Positions 23,672 to 35,600 of a stretch of DNA of 64,000 nucleotides are shown here, in pieces (within the stretch, counting starts at the first letter, position 1; each line of letters opens with the position of its first letter). Origin of the DNA: Watersipora subatra (taxonomy: Eukaryota; Bryozoa; Gymnolaemata; Cheilostomatida; Watersiporidae). The notes beneath the pieces were generated by a model. It saw only the letters and a list, made by a program, of their open reading frames with translations, ran no database searches and was not told where the DNA came from. Position numbers and translations under genes: made by a program. The stretch spans positions 13,894,764 to 13,958,763 of the forward strand of contig NC_088709.1 of the NCBI RefSeq assembly GCF_963576615.1, written 5' to 3'.

Positions 23672-26600
23672 TTACGCGTCCTCAGTGGCTCGGAAGTGGT
23701 CATCATCAATGGTCGTGAATATGAAGCCGTCAGCGCTGAGAGAGTTTAGAGCCTCACTAGAACAGCAAACAGAGCATTTGTTCAACCACAACCATTATGT
23801 TAAAATCTGCATGAAGTCAATTAACGTTCGCAAAAGGCTTAAAAACCCAGGGGTTTCTATAAAAAAAACCCATCTGCATGAACCTTCAGTTGTTCTAAGA
23901 GGTAACACATGGAAAGTGCAATAAAAAAATTACAATGTGTTGTAAAAGATCATTATCACTTGGAATTAAAAATTACTGAAATTATTTTGCAAAAACTTGC
24001 ACATAGCAATCCTCGTTACATTTCGGATTAATTCGCTCAAATTATCTTCAGTGAGTCTTACAAGTGTTCATGATTGCACAATTTTTTAAATCAATGTTTG
24101 ATAGAACGTGTCATTATTAATATACATTAGATAAGCAACTTGTCCCATTTCCGAAGAAAGTACACATGGTTTGTTACAAGCCATCACTCCTTGAGTTCCA
24201 TTGTGTTTTTGTGGTGACAACATTTTACAAATCACTTTTTTATTTGTTTGATAATGAAAACATTTAACGAATATAAAAGATTGTGCACTTTTCATAATAG
24301 GCAGAAATAAAACCTATATACAAACAACCTTTAAATTAGAATGAACAGTAAAGTGCCAGGTTGGCTATGATCGGGCGAACAATAGTAAAAATGAAGCAAA
24401 GAAAGGCAAATCCTAACAAATTTTTAGCATAAATTAGAAAATGCTCCTATCTGTCTAGGATTGCAAATGTCTCTTGGCACACCATTGAAAATCACATTCA
24501 ATAGGTAGGCTACCAACTGTGCTACTCCTATATCAGGAGGAGGCCTAATTCCAGAAGGTGGGAACATTGTTGTTGTGCATTATTCCACCAAAACAACATG
24601 TAATGAGGAGACAATTCTTACAATGAAGTATTCTAGTCAATACCCTACAGGATGGAAATATTTGATGGATATAAAAATTCGCGATTTCGCGAACAGTCAA
24701 TTCCGCGAATTATTAAATTCTGTGAATAATTAGTTCTATTTTTAATCACAAGGGAGAATAACTACTGCCTCAAATTAAAAACTAGCCGCTAGGCATAAAT
24801 ACTAAACGTAGTTGAATTTTAAGACCTTTTTAAAATCATTGCTGGGGCTTTGAGTTAACCCCAATGCTAATGCATCACATTTCTTTACAAAATTATTCAA
24901 GGTTGTCACAAGATAAGCAGAATGGCGTCATCGCAAAAATAGCCCCTAGGCAGAAGTACTAAACGGAGCCGAGTTCCAAAATTTCTTTAAAATCATCGCC
25001 GGGGCTTCGAGTTTAATTGCCATTCCATCAAACTTTACAAAATCATTCAAGATTTTCACAAGTTATTCGGCATGGCTTCGTCATCGCAAAAATCTCTCCT
25101 ACAGTCTTTTGACATTGAAATCAACTCCAATCTCTAATACCGTAGTTGAGGACGATAATGATTCTGATCTGGAAATTATGGTATGTAATTGATTTGCAAT
25201 GCAGATACGTTTTTCCATAATTAACTGCGTTAGTCAATTCTTTTGTTTAAAAACTGATCGCTTTCATTAAATACTTCAGCTATTGTTTTTGTGCTTCCTT
25301 AACACTTATTAATATTTTTTCTTTTTTGTGTTTACTGCAGATTGAGAATGAAACACAGCCTATTCCGATTACGAAAACTAGAGACAAGTAGTAATAATCA
25401 TCAAGGCAGGAATATTGGCAGAGAAGCAACCAGTCAACCTAGATCTCTTCATCAACAACAACTCCTTGATATCGCTACAGCAAACATGATTATATTATAT
25501 ATTTTATTTCATGTATAGATATGTTATAATTTATTACAAACTTGAGTGTACAAATTAAATATTTCTAATACAAATAAAATTTTACAAACGATGAATGGAG
25601 TAAATATAAACAGTTTAGTCTATATGGCAGTTGTCTAGCAATAAAATTAAACTGATACTCTTGATAAGTGAATACGAGCGTGTAATGGTGCTATCTGACT
25701 AGTTATTTTGGCAATAGCAGCTCTATATCGCTGTCACTGTCTTGGGTAGATGTTAAAGGCGAGTCTCTCGCTACTACATGGCTGGTAAGGGAGTTATCAT
25801 CAGAACTCTCCTCGTGGCTTACTATTGCAAAGTTCTGCCGGTTGGCCAAAAATTTGTGCTCGTAAAGGAGTTTTTGTTCCTTTTTTAAAACAGATATATT
25901 CTTTTCGTTAGCAGCCGCGGTCACCTCTACCTCAATTTCAAGATCTTCCTGAATGACATCTACCACCCTTGCAGTCATTGTGCCTCCGTGTATGATGAGA
26001 AATCTCTCTCTCACACTAAAACAAATAACGAAGCGGTAGGGATGAAAAAATAAATATTGCGAAGAACCAAAGTAAAATTCAACTAATTTAGTAAATAGTT
26101 TTGAAAAAACTCATTACTTACCACAAGTTGTTGGTTCATCAAAGGCCTCCAAATCGATGAATATTCGTGAAAACCTCTGAACGCAGCAAGAAATTTATAG
26201 CTTGGCATGATCGACTCGTAATTGTAAGCTGAATAGAAACCGAAACACGCGGTGTGCTCATGCGTAGAGTTAACTCTATTGCTAGCCGCAATTGAGTTAA
26301 CTCTTAATAGAGCGTGACAGCGTTCAGCCGCAAATAAATTAATCTGCGAATATGCATGGAAAAGGCAATTTGCGCGAAATTTAACTCCGCGAATAAATTT
26401 ATCCAGTAGGGTATATTCCAGTTGATACATTGAAAGAGGTGTGTTGTGGTGAATAAGAAATAAGTTGCAGGTAGACAGACAAACAGACAGACGAGATGAA
26501 CACTTTCAATAAGATAATAGACTACTGCAGACAATCCAACTCAATGTTGCAGGAAACAAACATCATCCTGCAGATGATAGCAGGAATACATGAAAAATTG

Positions 26601-29600
26601 TTTTAGAACTACTAAAAAGCTGACATTTTAATTAATGTTTTAGAATAAAATATAATTATCAACACTTTGCCAGTTGTCAAGAGATAGTTACATGCTCTTT
26701 ATTTGCTTTGACCTTGCGGTACCCAGAAAAAAAGATGTACTCAATTGGGATTGTTGTGTTTTGATGATTTGTGAAATAATATGCGTGATATATATTAAGC
26801 CTGGTTCCCATATACGCAGCGAAGCACCGGCGACAGCGCCGCAGGCTATCAACGGTGAAATGTGAACCTACCCGCCAGGCATCAAAAGTTTAGCGCTATT
26901 CAAATTTCGTGATGAGCCGCAGGCAAAACCTTCCTGAAATGCACTGTACAGGTGAAGGTCAGCATTATCGAAACGGCATGACGAGTGAACATTTTTATTG
27001 CGGTTATTGGCGATGCAGCTTTATGTGAACAGAAGCCGCCGAGCCTAGTGCCGCAAGCGTTTTGCTGCGCAAGATTACTGCCGAGGTCTAGCAATTGATA
27101 TGGGAACAAGGCTTCAGTTATATACTACCAATAAGCGATGCCGGGAATTTCTTCCATTTTCAATCAGATAGCAGCAGGCGGATGTTTAAGAGGTTCACAG
27201 GAACCAGGAGTTGTGAAACTAAATATTTTTAGCGATATGGCGGAAGGCACGGAGACACTCGTGTGAAGTTTGGATGACATCCAACAAAAATATGGAAACT
27301 CCTAGCGTTTAGACTGACTACCACACGCACGCCTACACGTCACGTAGAATAAATATGTAGATGAATTAAAGCAAACTAACATATGAAATAGTAAAAACAA
27401 ACTTACTCAATATTAGCAGGTGTGAAGTGTGGAAGGGCTGTCTGGATCTCAGCCTTGCTTAGTCCTGTCATGTTTTTGGTGCCCTGCACCACAGTTCGCA
27501 CTTGTTCACTTATACTCGCGTCCTTGTTCAGGGTGGTCGAGTCACCTTGGCCCACCTGAAAGCATTATGCATGCGGACACAGGTGTGAACACCAATGTGG
27601 ACCCGTGGAAAATAACCAAGTATATTTCTACCATAAGGTTGTATTGCCACCATAGAACTAGGCCTATGTGATCAGTTGGCTAATCTATCGAAGGGTCTAC
27701 CTGAGGTACTTCAATGAGTGATATTGCAGTTGAAAAACTTGCGACTAAAATCCTCTAACAAATGACAAACACACACCACACCAAATGTACCTTGTAATAA
27801 TTACCAGGTTTTTTTGGGTTGGGTGAAATGATTCGTCACTGCCAACGATAGATCATCAGGCACTTCACGTGTTCTATTTTTTGTGCTACTATGTGCGATC
27901 CTATTGGTGTTTGGATTTGTTAATAAGCAGCAGATATGCTAAGCAATACATCTTGATTATGATTGGCTCTACAATCATGGATTCTATTGGCCAAAACACA
28001 TAAGGTAAAAACAATCTGTTATAAACAGTTGATGCAAATAAGCAAATCACAAGCCAACTTGCATTATGATTTTCTTTGGACAACTGATGACAAAAGTTAC
28101 ATAGGGCGATCGTCTAGTATCGACTCCTTCATTTTGAGGAGTGCCATTTATGATTTGATGCTGTACGTAGTATTGACATTTACTCCCTGTTCTTCTTGTA
28201 TAAAACAATAGTTTCAAACTGAATAAACATTTTGTTGTCAACTAAAGTAAAAAAAACTATAAGAAAGCCAACGTTAAACTTTTGAGGAATGATCAAATAT
28301 ATATAATGAAGAACCCACCTCTGTCATCTTTATATATGTATGGGTCATCTCAAGGAGATGCATTGTAATTTCATTTGGGTCTTTCAGTCTCGCTATTCTG
28401 CTGATGATCAGATGAGGAGATCCTTGGAAGGACTTGACAGTGCCATAAACTGTCACATATGTGCCTTCCGGAATCATCTCTGGCTGAATATTGTCTTCAT
28501 CCTGTCAAAGAAACTCCCAGGCATGAAAAATCATAGATGTCGCGTGCAGGCAGACATATTGAGGAAGTCGGACACAATTAGAACTCGAAAAGATAAACAT
28601 ATAGAAGTAAATAAAAACCCACATTTATATATTCCCTCGCGAGTATAGTTGCACCGGAGCTATCCGCCAACTTGTAGTCACATCTCTGATTGTTCATTTC
28701 ACATGTCAACACTTTGCCCAAGATGACCACCTGAAATTATGAGTATGACATGGAAAGGAGAATCGGTATAAGGGAAAACATTTAAGAGAAAAACGTTTAT
28801 AAATAAACTGTTACTATAAGTCACAGCATAGCAAGCATAAAGGGGAGTACAATTTCAGGTTGTCAACATTTCATGAAACGCAATGAGTATGAGTATCTAG
28901 AGAGAATTCAATCAATCATCATGTTGGATTAAAGAAACCGTAACAACACTAGAACCAGCATTTTTAACAACTACAATGCTGTAATCAGTTTTAGTAACTT
29001 CGATAGCTCCTTGTCAGACTACACTAACCGTGGCTACAGTAACTCTAGTAACCATGACAACGACCGGCCGACTTTAAAACTGTGGTGACCAGCTTTAGTT
29101 ATTGTGGCGATGCCTCGACTCTTGCTGGGGCCTTGGCCTGTTCTTATAGCCAATCATGTGAACAAATCGATGTCTACATGCATCGCGAATGACGCTCTAA
29201 CCAGAGGTTGTAATCATATCAGCCTCTTGACCAGCAATGTTTTGAGCCGTTGTCTAATGCAAAAGATATTACCACAAACAGTCTTACTACAAAACCTTGA
29301 ATACTTTCGATGTCCATGCCAGACATAAACTATACAGAACTTACTTGCTGTAGAGGAGAGCCATCCACTGCTGTGAAAGCATCATCTGAGAAAGCTCTGT
29401 GTATATACTTTATGCACACTGGCTTCATACCATTTTTTTCCTAAATAAAAAATAATTGAAATATATGCATCACCCAAGCATAAACTCTTCTATATACAAA
29501 AACTAGCGGAATGCCTAGTGTAGCACGGGTATTAAAAAACAACTTACAAACAGTGGCAGGTAATGTAGTTACCCGCCACTTGCCATTCGCCTGGCACATT

Positions 29601-31022
29601 GTCAATAGCAAATTTGAGCAAGCTAGTATCCGTATTGCTAAACTTACTAATGAAAGCAAGCTTTAGTGACGTTGCGTCATAACGTAATGCAGAGTCGCAA
29701 TGCGCATTTTAACCATTTTAACCCCTCATATCACCCAATGAATCCAATGCATCTTGCATAACCCAATTGGCTAGCTTATTACCCGGTGAAAAGGAGGCAC
29801 TGAGATCAAATCTTTTGCGATGTAGACTCTTCATTCCAAGATTTTAATAGCTATAGCTGAACAGACCCAGTCACGGACAGACACTGAGACATATATATAT
29901 CGAAGCTGAACTATATTTATGTAAGAAATATAATATACAATTATTTAATCAGTATGGCTAAGTTTCAAAAAATACTATAAATTATGGGAGTAGAAACAGA
30001 CTCGATAGCCTATAAGCAAAACTAACATTAGAACTTCCTGCTTTAGAGATTCTCGGAGATGCATTCACACTGGGTGAAGACTCAAAGCCACCTACAAGAG
30101 GAAATGAAGTTGATGGTCTAAAAGGTTTATGGTACGTGATGTGATATATTAACAGCATTGTTATACTGAGTGACTTGAGAAGGTAACTGTTTGCTGAGAC
30201 AAGTTAAGATTTAGTGTATAGCCTGCTAAATACTTTGATGTTACAAAAGTTGTCATTACTAGAAGATAAATATACTAGCAAACTTGTTAGTCACTATGCA
30301 CATGACTTTATCGACATTAAATATAGGTAAATACTTAACTTATTAGTGATGAGTTGTTTAAATGAATTGCTGAATCGCTGAATACTAGGCCCTATAGGCG
30401 ATGGTACACTAAAACTATTGTCTATAAAACTGCAAATATACGAATTAGGTCGACGATCAAATTAAATTAAAACCATGATATTGATAAGTAAGAAACAAAA
30501 AACAACTTTGGAAAGATGTTGATCTCAGCAATATATGGGACTAAACTGCACATTGTATAAACGTTTTTGGTTGCAAGCAAATTTAAAAAAAGTTCGCACG
30601 AGCTTTTTGGCCGAATCTAAACTGCTCAAATTTTTTGGATGAAAAGCTTCTATGAGTTACTAATGTCTTGAGAGGCCATATTATGTAGCTGTTCAGTTGA
30701 CACATCTGCTGGATTAATTCGGTATCGTTTCATTTCACAGATAAATACCTGCAGTAACAGCTAGTTGATAGAACTTCGCTGCAGTAACAATAAGTATCAG
30801 ATTTTGATAATATATCAACAATTATTTCAAGTTTTAAGCTATAACTTTAAAAAGCTTTCGATATGTTTTCTTTTCAATTCAGGTGAAACGTGTATCTAAC
30901 GCATTTTACGGAAGCTTTTGGTCCTGCATGCATATAGTTTAGTGAAATACGCTGCAATGATGAAACATATGCTCATGTACTAAGCAATTTTGCCCCGCAC
31001 CTGATTGATCGTTCCATGCCAT
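23672..31022 (-). CDS. RPA2: Replication protein A 32-kDa subunit (RPA2), 235 aa, 7 exons
   Basis: RPA2 is the middle subunit of the single-stranded-DNA-binding RPA complex of replication and repair in the nucleus. Exons in transcript order: 31022-31001, 30091-30027, 29440-29345, 28730-28623, 28501-28319, 27555-27407, 23756-23672. All phases fit and give 236 codons including TAA. The short N-terminus (MAWNDQSGGFESS) matches the MWNSGFES-type start and has Ser-Pro sites. The OB fold spans about 34-155: ILGKVL, then YKLADSSGA, then PEGTYVTVYGTVKSFQ and NEITMHLLEM. The C-terminal winged helix (about 172-235) ends TIDDDHFRATEDA, like DDDHFKSTDAE in vertebrates. It is about 35 residues shorter than human, mainly at the N-terminus and linker. 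The last intron (3.65 kb) carries two transposons. Confidence 0.93.
24643..26411 (-). mobile_element. 1.77-kb TA-inserting DNA transposon with CCCTAC ends
   Basis: The ends are CCCTACAGGAT and ATCCAGTAGGG, flanked by TA on both sides (24641-24642, 26412-26413). TTCGCG/CGCGAA motifs cluster near both ends, and a segment with GGGGCTTYGAGTT is duplicated (about 24780 and 24940). Inside, the minus strand has a small exon (26208-26122, MPSYKFLAAFRGFHEYSSIW with a GTAAGT donor) and an open frame at 26014-25703 containing HGGTMTARVVDV. That pairing resembles a small domain of unknown function often found in invertebrate DNA elements, with its middle missing. No transposase is seen, so it is non-autonomous. 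It sits in the last RPA2 intron. Confidence 0.7.
25703..26208 (-). pseudogene. Element-borne reading frame, internally shortened
   Basis: Two minus-strand blocks: 26208-26122 (29 residues, then GTAAGT) and an open stretch 26014-25703 of about 100 residues ending SDSDIELLLPK. The first block has FRGFHEYSSIWRPLMNQ, the second begins RFLIIHGGTM. In related frames I recall these flanking a segment of about 30 residues that is absent here. The splice phase is clean only if the second block starts at an internal AG. The function is unknown. Confidence 0.4.
26798..27113 (+). mobile_element. Harbinger-like MITE, 316 bp, complete
   Basis: The terminal inverted repeats are AGCCTGGTTCCCATAT and ATATGGGAACAAGGCT. 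Flanking triplets are TTA (left) and TCA (right), an imperfect pair compatible with the TNA duplications of PIF/Harbinger elements. It is inverted relative to the copy at 1-282. It lies in the last RPA2 intron, 300 bp from the exon ending at 27407. Confidence 0.7.
29503..29780 (-). mobile_element. Helitron-like 3' end, reverse orientation
   Basis: Read on the minus strand, the end is TTAATACCCGTGCTACACTAG then GCATTCCGCTAG, a variant of the terminus at 13938, 43809 and 54024. The far boundary is unclear. It lies in the RPA2 intron, 60 bp before the exon starting at 29440. Confidence 0.5.
29785..29915 (+). mobile_element. tRNA-derived SINE fragment
   Basis: A degraded B-box region (GGCACTGAGATCAAATC) is followed by a body ending GGACAGACACTGAGACATAT and TATATA repeats. 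The tail matches those of the elements near 39285 and 45790-45950. Confidence 0.45.
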
Positions 31023-32623
31023 GATGAGAGATGTCAAACCAAAATAATTCTAAGGATTTTCTGTATGTAACAATTCGCGCCCCGATTATATAGTTTTGGA
31101 ACTGAATGCGTGACTAAACTGATTGGGAATAATTACGGTGTACAGTATCAACTCAAAGAATGAAGTCTACATTAGCGACTCAAGTATTATCACAGCAATC
31201 TTATAATAATCAAAGTTTTTTGAAGAATGCGAGCGCTAATGCTCAACTTGTCAAGAGTTGTTCCCTTTTTAAAGTTTCGACAACTCCTAGAACAACAATT
31301 ATTTTAGTATTTTCTTTAGCCCGTACCGCATAGATTTACGTACACCACTTCAGACGAAATTTCGATAATTTTTAGTGACTACAAAAATAGCTATAGAAAA
31401 CAATAACACATTGCTTTTGTTACCAAGATCACAACCTAGAGAGTATGATAGTATGCAGCCAAATATGGTCATCTGCAAGATAATATTAGAAAAAAAACTT
31501 TGGTGCTTATTTAAATCACTACAAGAGTCAAGAAGTATTTCTTAAAATTTATTGTCTTTGCCCAATCAATTTTGACTACTTTGCACATCTAGTCCTACAC
31601 AAACCCTGATACATCCAATATTTACATTTTAACATAGATATATATTCTTTATACTGAATGGCATTATAGTACATGTACTCAGTCATGTACTCAGCTTGTA
31701 AGCAACTGCCTATTTTTCATATTTCATCAACATTACACAGCAAATCATTTTGCTTTTTATTTTCAGTTCATCTTAAAAGCTTTTACAGGACAGTTATCAG
31801 CATTTCATTAAGCTTTAGTCTTGACTAGCCTTATTATGCTTAACACTTGACAGTAACAAAACACTTATCCCAATTTATATGAAAAAGATCAAATAATTTA
31901 ACGTAGACTAGCATGTGAGATCCCTTAGTTAAAATGATATGAAGCTAAGAGCAAGGCACAAAAAGTTCATTAAAGGACCTGGTTAGATTATTTTTATATC
32001 GTGATGTCTCAAAAGGAGGATATATTTTGAAGCTGATCGCAATTAAATACATAAACCATTGCGCAACAAAGAACATCTCAGTATTTTACTTTCCTTGAAT
32101 GAAAGCATTTAACTATTAGTAGATTTTAATGCCTAGTACATTCAATACAGCTAGTATAGAGTGAAGCATGGCTATAGTCCTGGGCAACTAAGAATAAGGG
32201 AAGCTGTCTAAATGTGTATATAAAACTGAGTGATATAAATTATGTTGGCAATGCAAAGATGAACACTTTTCAAAGAGACTGAACCTGATGGCACCGAGTA
32301 AAAATAGAAAATGCATGCAACTAGGAAGTCGTGAACAGCCGCAAAGCAGTGCTTGCATATACGAAATGTGCTATAGAATATGACTAATTGATAGAGATGA
32401 TTGTACAAAGTCTAAACATGACAGCAATCACAATAAATAGTAAATATTCTAATACTGTTTGGTGAAAAGACCAAAAATCAGACACATATATATATGTAAT
32501 AATCATAAAAATTAATTCATCGGTGATTGTCAATAAAAGCGTGCGAGATGCTCTATAATAATGCTCTGTGAGTGGTGCGGCAATTATTAGCCCGACAGAT
32601 CAACCGTCCGACCGACCAACGCG
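31023..32623. other. Spacer between RPA2 start and syntrophin stop
   Basis: This should hold the RPA2 promoter and leader and the syntrophin 3' untranslated region, both on the minus strand. No canonical AATAAA on the minus strand could be assigned with confidence, and no other gene is seen. Confidence 0.5.
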
Positions 32624-35600
32624 TCAAGCTGTAAGACCGAGTCGTGCAATCTTCGATGAAAGAAATGTGTGTAGGACAAATACAAAAGGCTTTGGACTAG
32701 CTTTCATATCCATCTCCTAAAAAAGAGAAGTAAATGAAATCAATTCTTAGCGAACAGTAAATATGAATTATATACAATAAAAATAGTTTAAATAATTGTG
32801 TGTTCTTCAAGTGATATCCTCAATATAAATATATATATTACATTATTGGCAATAAACTAATCATCAAATCTCCGCTTACCGTAGTACACCAGTATTTTTT
32901 CAACTAGTGTAATTACAATTCAAAAATAAATAAAAACTAATGAAAAGGGTGTGAGTTTGATAAACAGGCAGCAGCCGTGGTCCAGTGGTTAATGTGCCAA
33001 CTTATGATCAATAGGTTGGTGGTTCGTCACACAGGGACTATCGGTAGTGTTAAGGAGGGCATCCAGCCATAATTACTCCGGTGAAAGATCTCATGCGCAA
33101 ATGGTCACAATAAATGGGAGATGCTCAAAGAAGAAAAAGTGTAGGATTGATAAATGCAAAACATCTGTTCATGTGTTGTGGTATGTAAGTGTAGATATTG
33201 TAGTTTTTTCATGCAGATGTCTGTTACTAAAATATAACAAACGCAAGCAGGCATACCCAGAAATTGCCTGTGGGAGAAAACAAATTGAATTTTTCATTTT
33301 ATTTTTTAGGCAAATCAAACTGATAATTCTCATCATATTATTTTCATCACATTTTTTTTAAAACGTGTGGTATAGGGGACTTAGGCCTTTTATGCGAAAA
33401 TAAAAAAATTGAAAAAAAAATCAGAAATTTTCTCACAAAGTGGCATTTTTGCCATTTCAGTCTAACAATATTATACTTACGCCAAATATTTAATGAAAAA
33501 TTCAAAACATTTTACAAAAATTCTAAAATCTGAACTTTTTAGATATTTTTTAAGATAAAAACATTAAAAGGCCTGGTACCACATGCTATAAGCAAATTGC
33601 ATTAGTTAGGAAAACATATTTACATATTTTTACAGGAAGGGTATAAATTAGTATGACAGAAATTTTTTTAAGAATATTTTTAACTTTTCAAAAATTCATG
33701 TTAATTATTCATACTTTAATAACCTTAATAAACATGTATAGGTAATTATATGTTCTGTCTATTCTCAGCAGCCTTTACTCTTACAAAATTGTGTTTAGTA
33801 TCATTTTTTTCACTCAAAAAACGTCTGCTTTGGTCCTCATGCCCCTTCGGAGTGGTAAGCCCAAAATATTTTTGAGCCTAAACCCGAGGGAGTGTCAAAG
33901 AGAACCATAGGCAAAATTTTAGACCATTTTTTTACCATGAAGTTGGTTTCTATAGAGAACACACACGCGCCTACACAGAATGGTACTTTTCTGTATCCAT
34001 GATGGGAATATCGTGATTGCGACACTAACCTTCACCTCTCCATCGGTGAATGAGAGCCGCAACACACTGCCAGCATCAGAGGACCGCTTGAGCTGGCTGA
34101 AAGGATACTGCCATAAAGTCACCTCTATGCCATCTTCTAGACTCGTCATTGTAAAACCGATGTCATAATGTACTTTCAGAACGGCTTCGCGCCCATGGTG
34201 AAGCACTTCTACAAAACATGCCAACCACATGACAAAGATTTGTTCAGGTCCACATGCCTATAATTTATTGTATTTCTATTGCTAAACAACATATTGAGAA
34301 ATCTGCATTCAGAAAAATTAAACCACACACATTCATATTGAAAGGTGATGAACAAGTAACATGCTCATGCCAATCTGCTTACAACTCTGACTCACCACAG
34401 GTGACTTCTTCGACTAGAGAGGCTGCCTGATGCGCACCATTGACCAATGCCTTGCACCAGATAGCCTGGTCGCGCTGACTCTCCACCCTGAAGGTATGAG
34501 ACTCAACGCCCATCTTACTGCCGGTCCTTGTGCTGAATATATACACATCTGTTCCAGAGGCTAGACTCAACTGCTTCCCACAATGCACTAGCCTACAGAA
34601 AGAGTTATTGGAATGTAGTGACGATGTTGAGACTAAACCTTCAACCCTTGACCTCTTTGGTGGGAGGTACAAAAATAAACCATTTTTTGTTAATTGATGA
34701 ACTAGGAGACTGAAAACCTTTAAAAGTTGACTGTAGAGAGAGTCTTCATTTGATAGTGACAGAGAGGGTCTGTTTGTTCTGCAATGCATTCATTCACTAA
34801 CAATAGATGAATAGAGGGAACAACTCCTAGAGAGCAAATTGTTGTAAATTAGGCCTTCATCAAGGACTCATGGGTGAGTAGCTGCTACTTTCTCGAGAAA
34901 AGAGATGGGTGACCTAAAGACGTAGCGAGAAAGACAGAGACGATCCATTTCTTAATGAAGGAAGATAAGGATAAGCACCTACCAGCTACCCTTCTCTCTT
35001 GAACAAAAGCAATAGTCAGGAATAATCAAGTACGCTGTACTACATGGGATATTGTATTTCTTGTGCCTCTCGAGTCTCTAGTGCAAATTACTGCTATCAG
35101 TGTGCAAACTGGAGAAACTGATGTGCTCATGCTCTATGGAATTGGCACAAGCATTCTCTACAGTTTTTTGAGGTGGATAGAGTTGTGATAAAAATGCGAT
35201 GTTGAAATGGTGTCGACGAATCCAATCAGCCATGCTTGTCTTGCCTAAAGGCATAAAAACTGGCAAATTAATGGAAAATAATTCTTAAAACTTTGATGAA
35301 AAATTAAACTCTGTTGTAAGTTTTTGCAAAAAAATGTAAGAGTGACAGACCCCTATCAACAAAACCAGGCTTGGAGCAAACAAAATAAAAAACAGGAGAA
35401 CATATTTATTTTTAGGGATGAGCCATTCTTGTATTAGACTCAAGTGCATCAGTTGTGCAGAATCCGCAGCAGAAATTGAGTATTCAGTTAGAAAGGTTGA
35501 GATTGTATAGAGCTAAGACCAGATTGTTTACAATAAATTTTAACCACACAGTGAAAATCCAAGGTGCATGAACGAGCTACATGTATAACTAGGAAAACCA

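Noticed and set aside
23685-23924. 79-codon open frame on the + strand, starting MARKWSSSMVV
   Set aside because: It overlaps the last coding exon of RPA2 on the opposite strand (23756-23672), which has clear homology. The + frame is its shadow plus intron.
32208-32408. Minus-strand frame with CKHCFAAVHDFLVACIF, first considered as the syntrophin C-terminus
   Set aside because: The real last exon, with [22 protein letters not shown], lies at 32716-32624 and fits in phase; this frame lacks the PKP motif.
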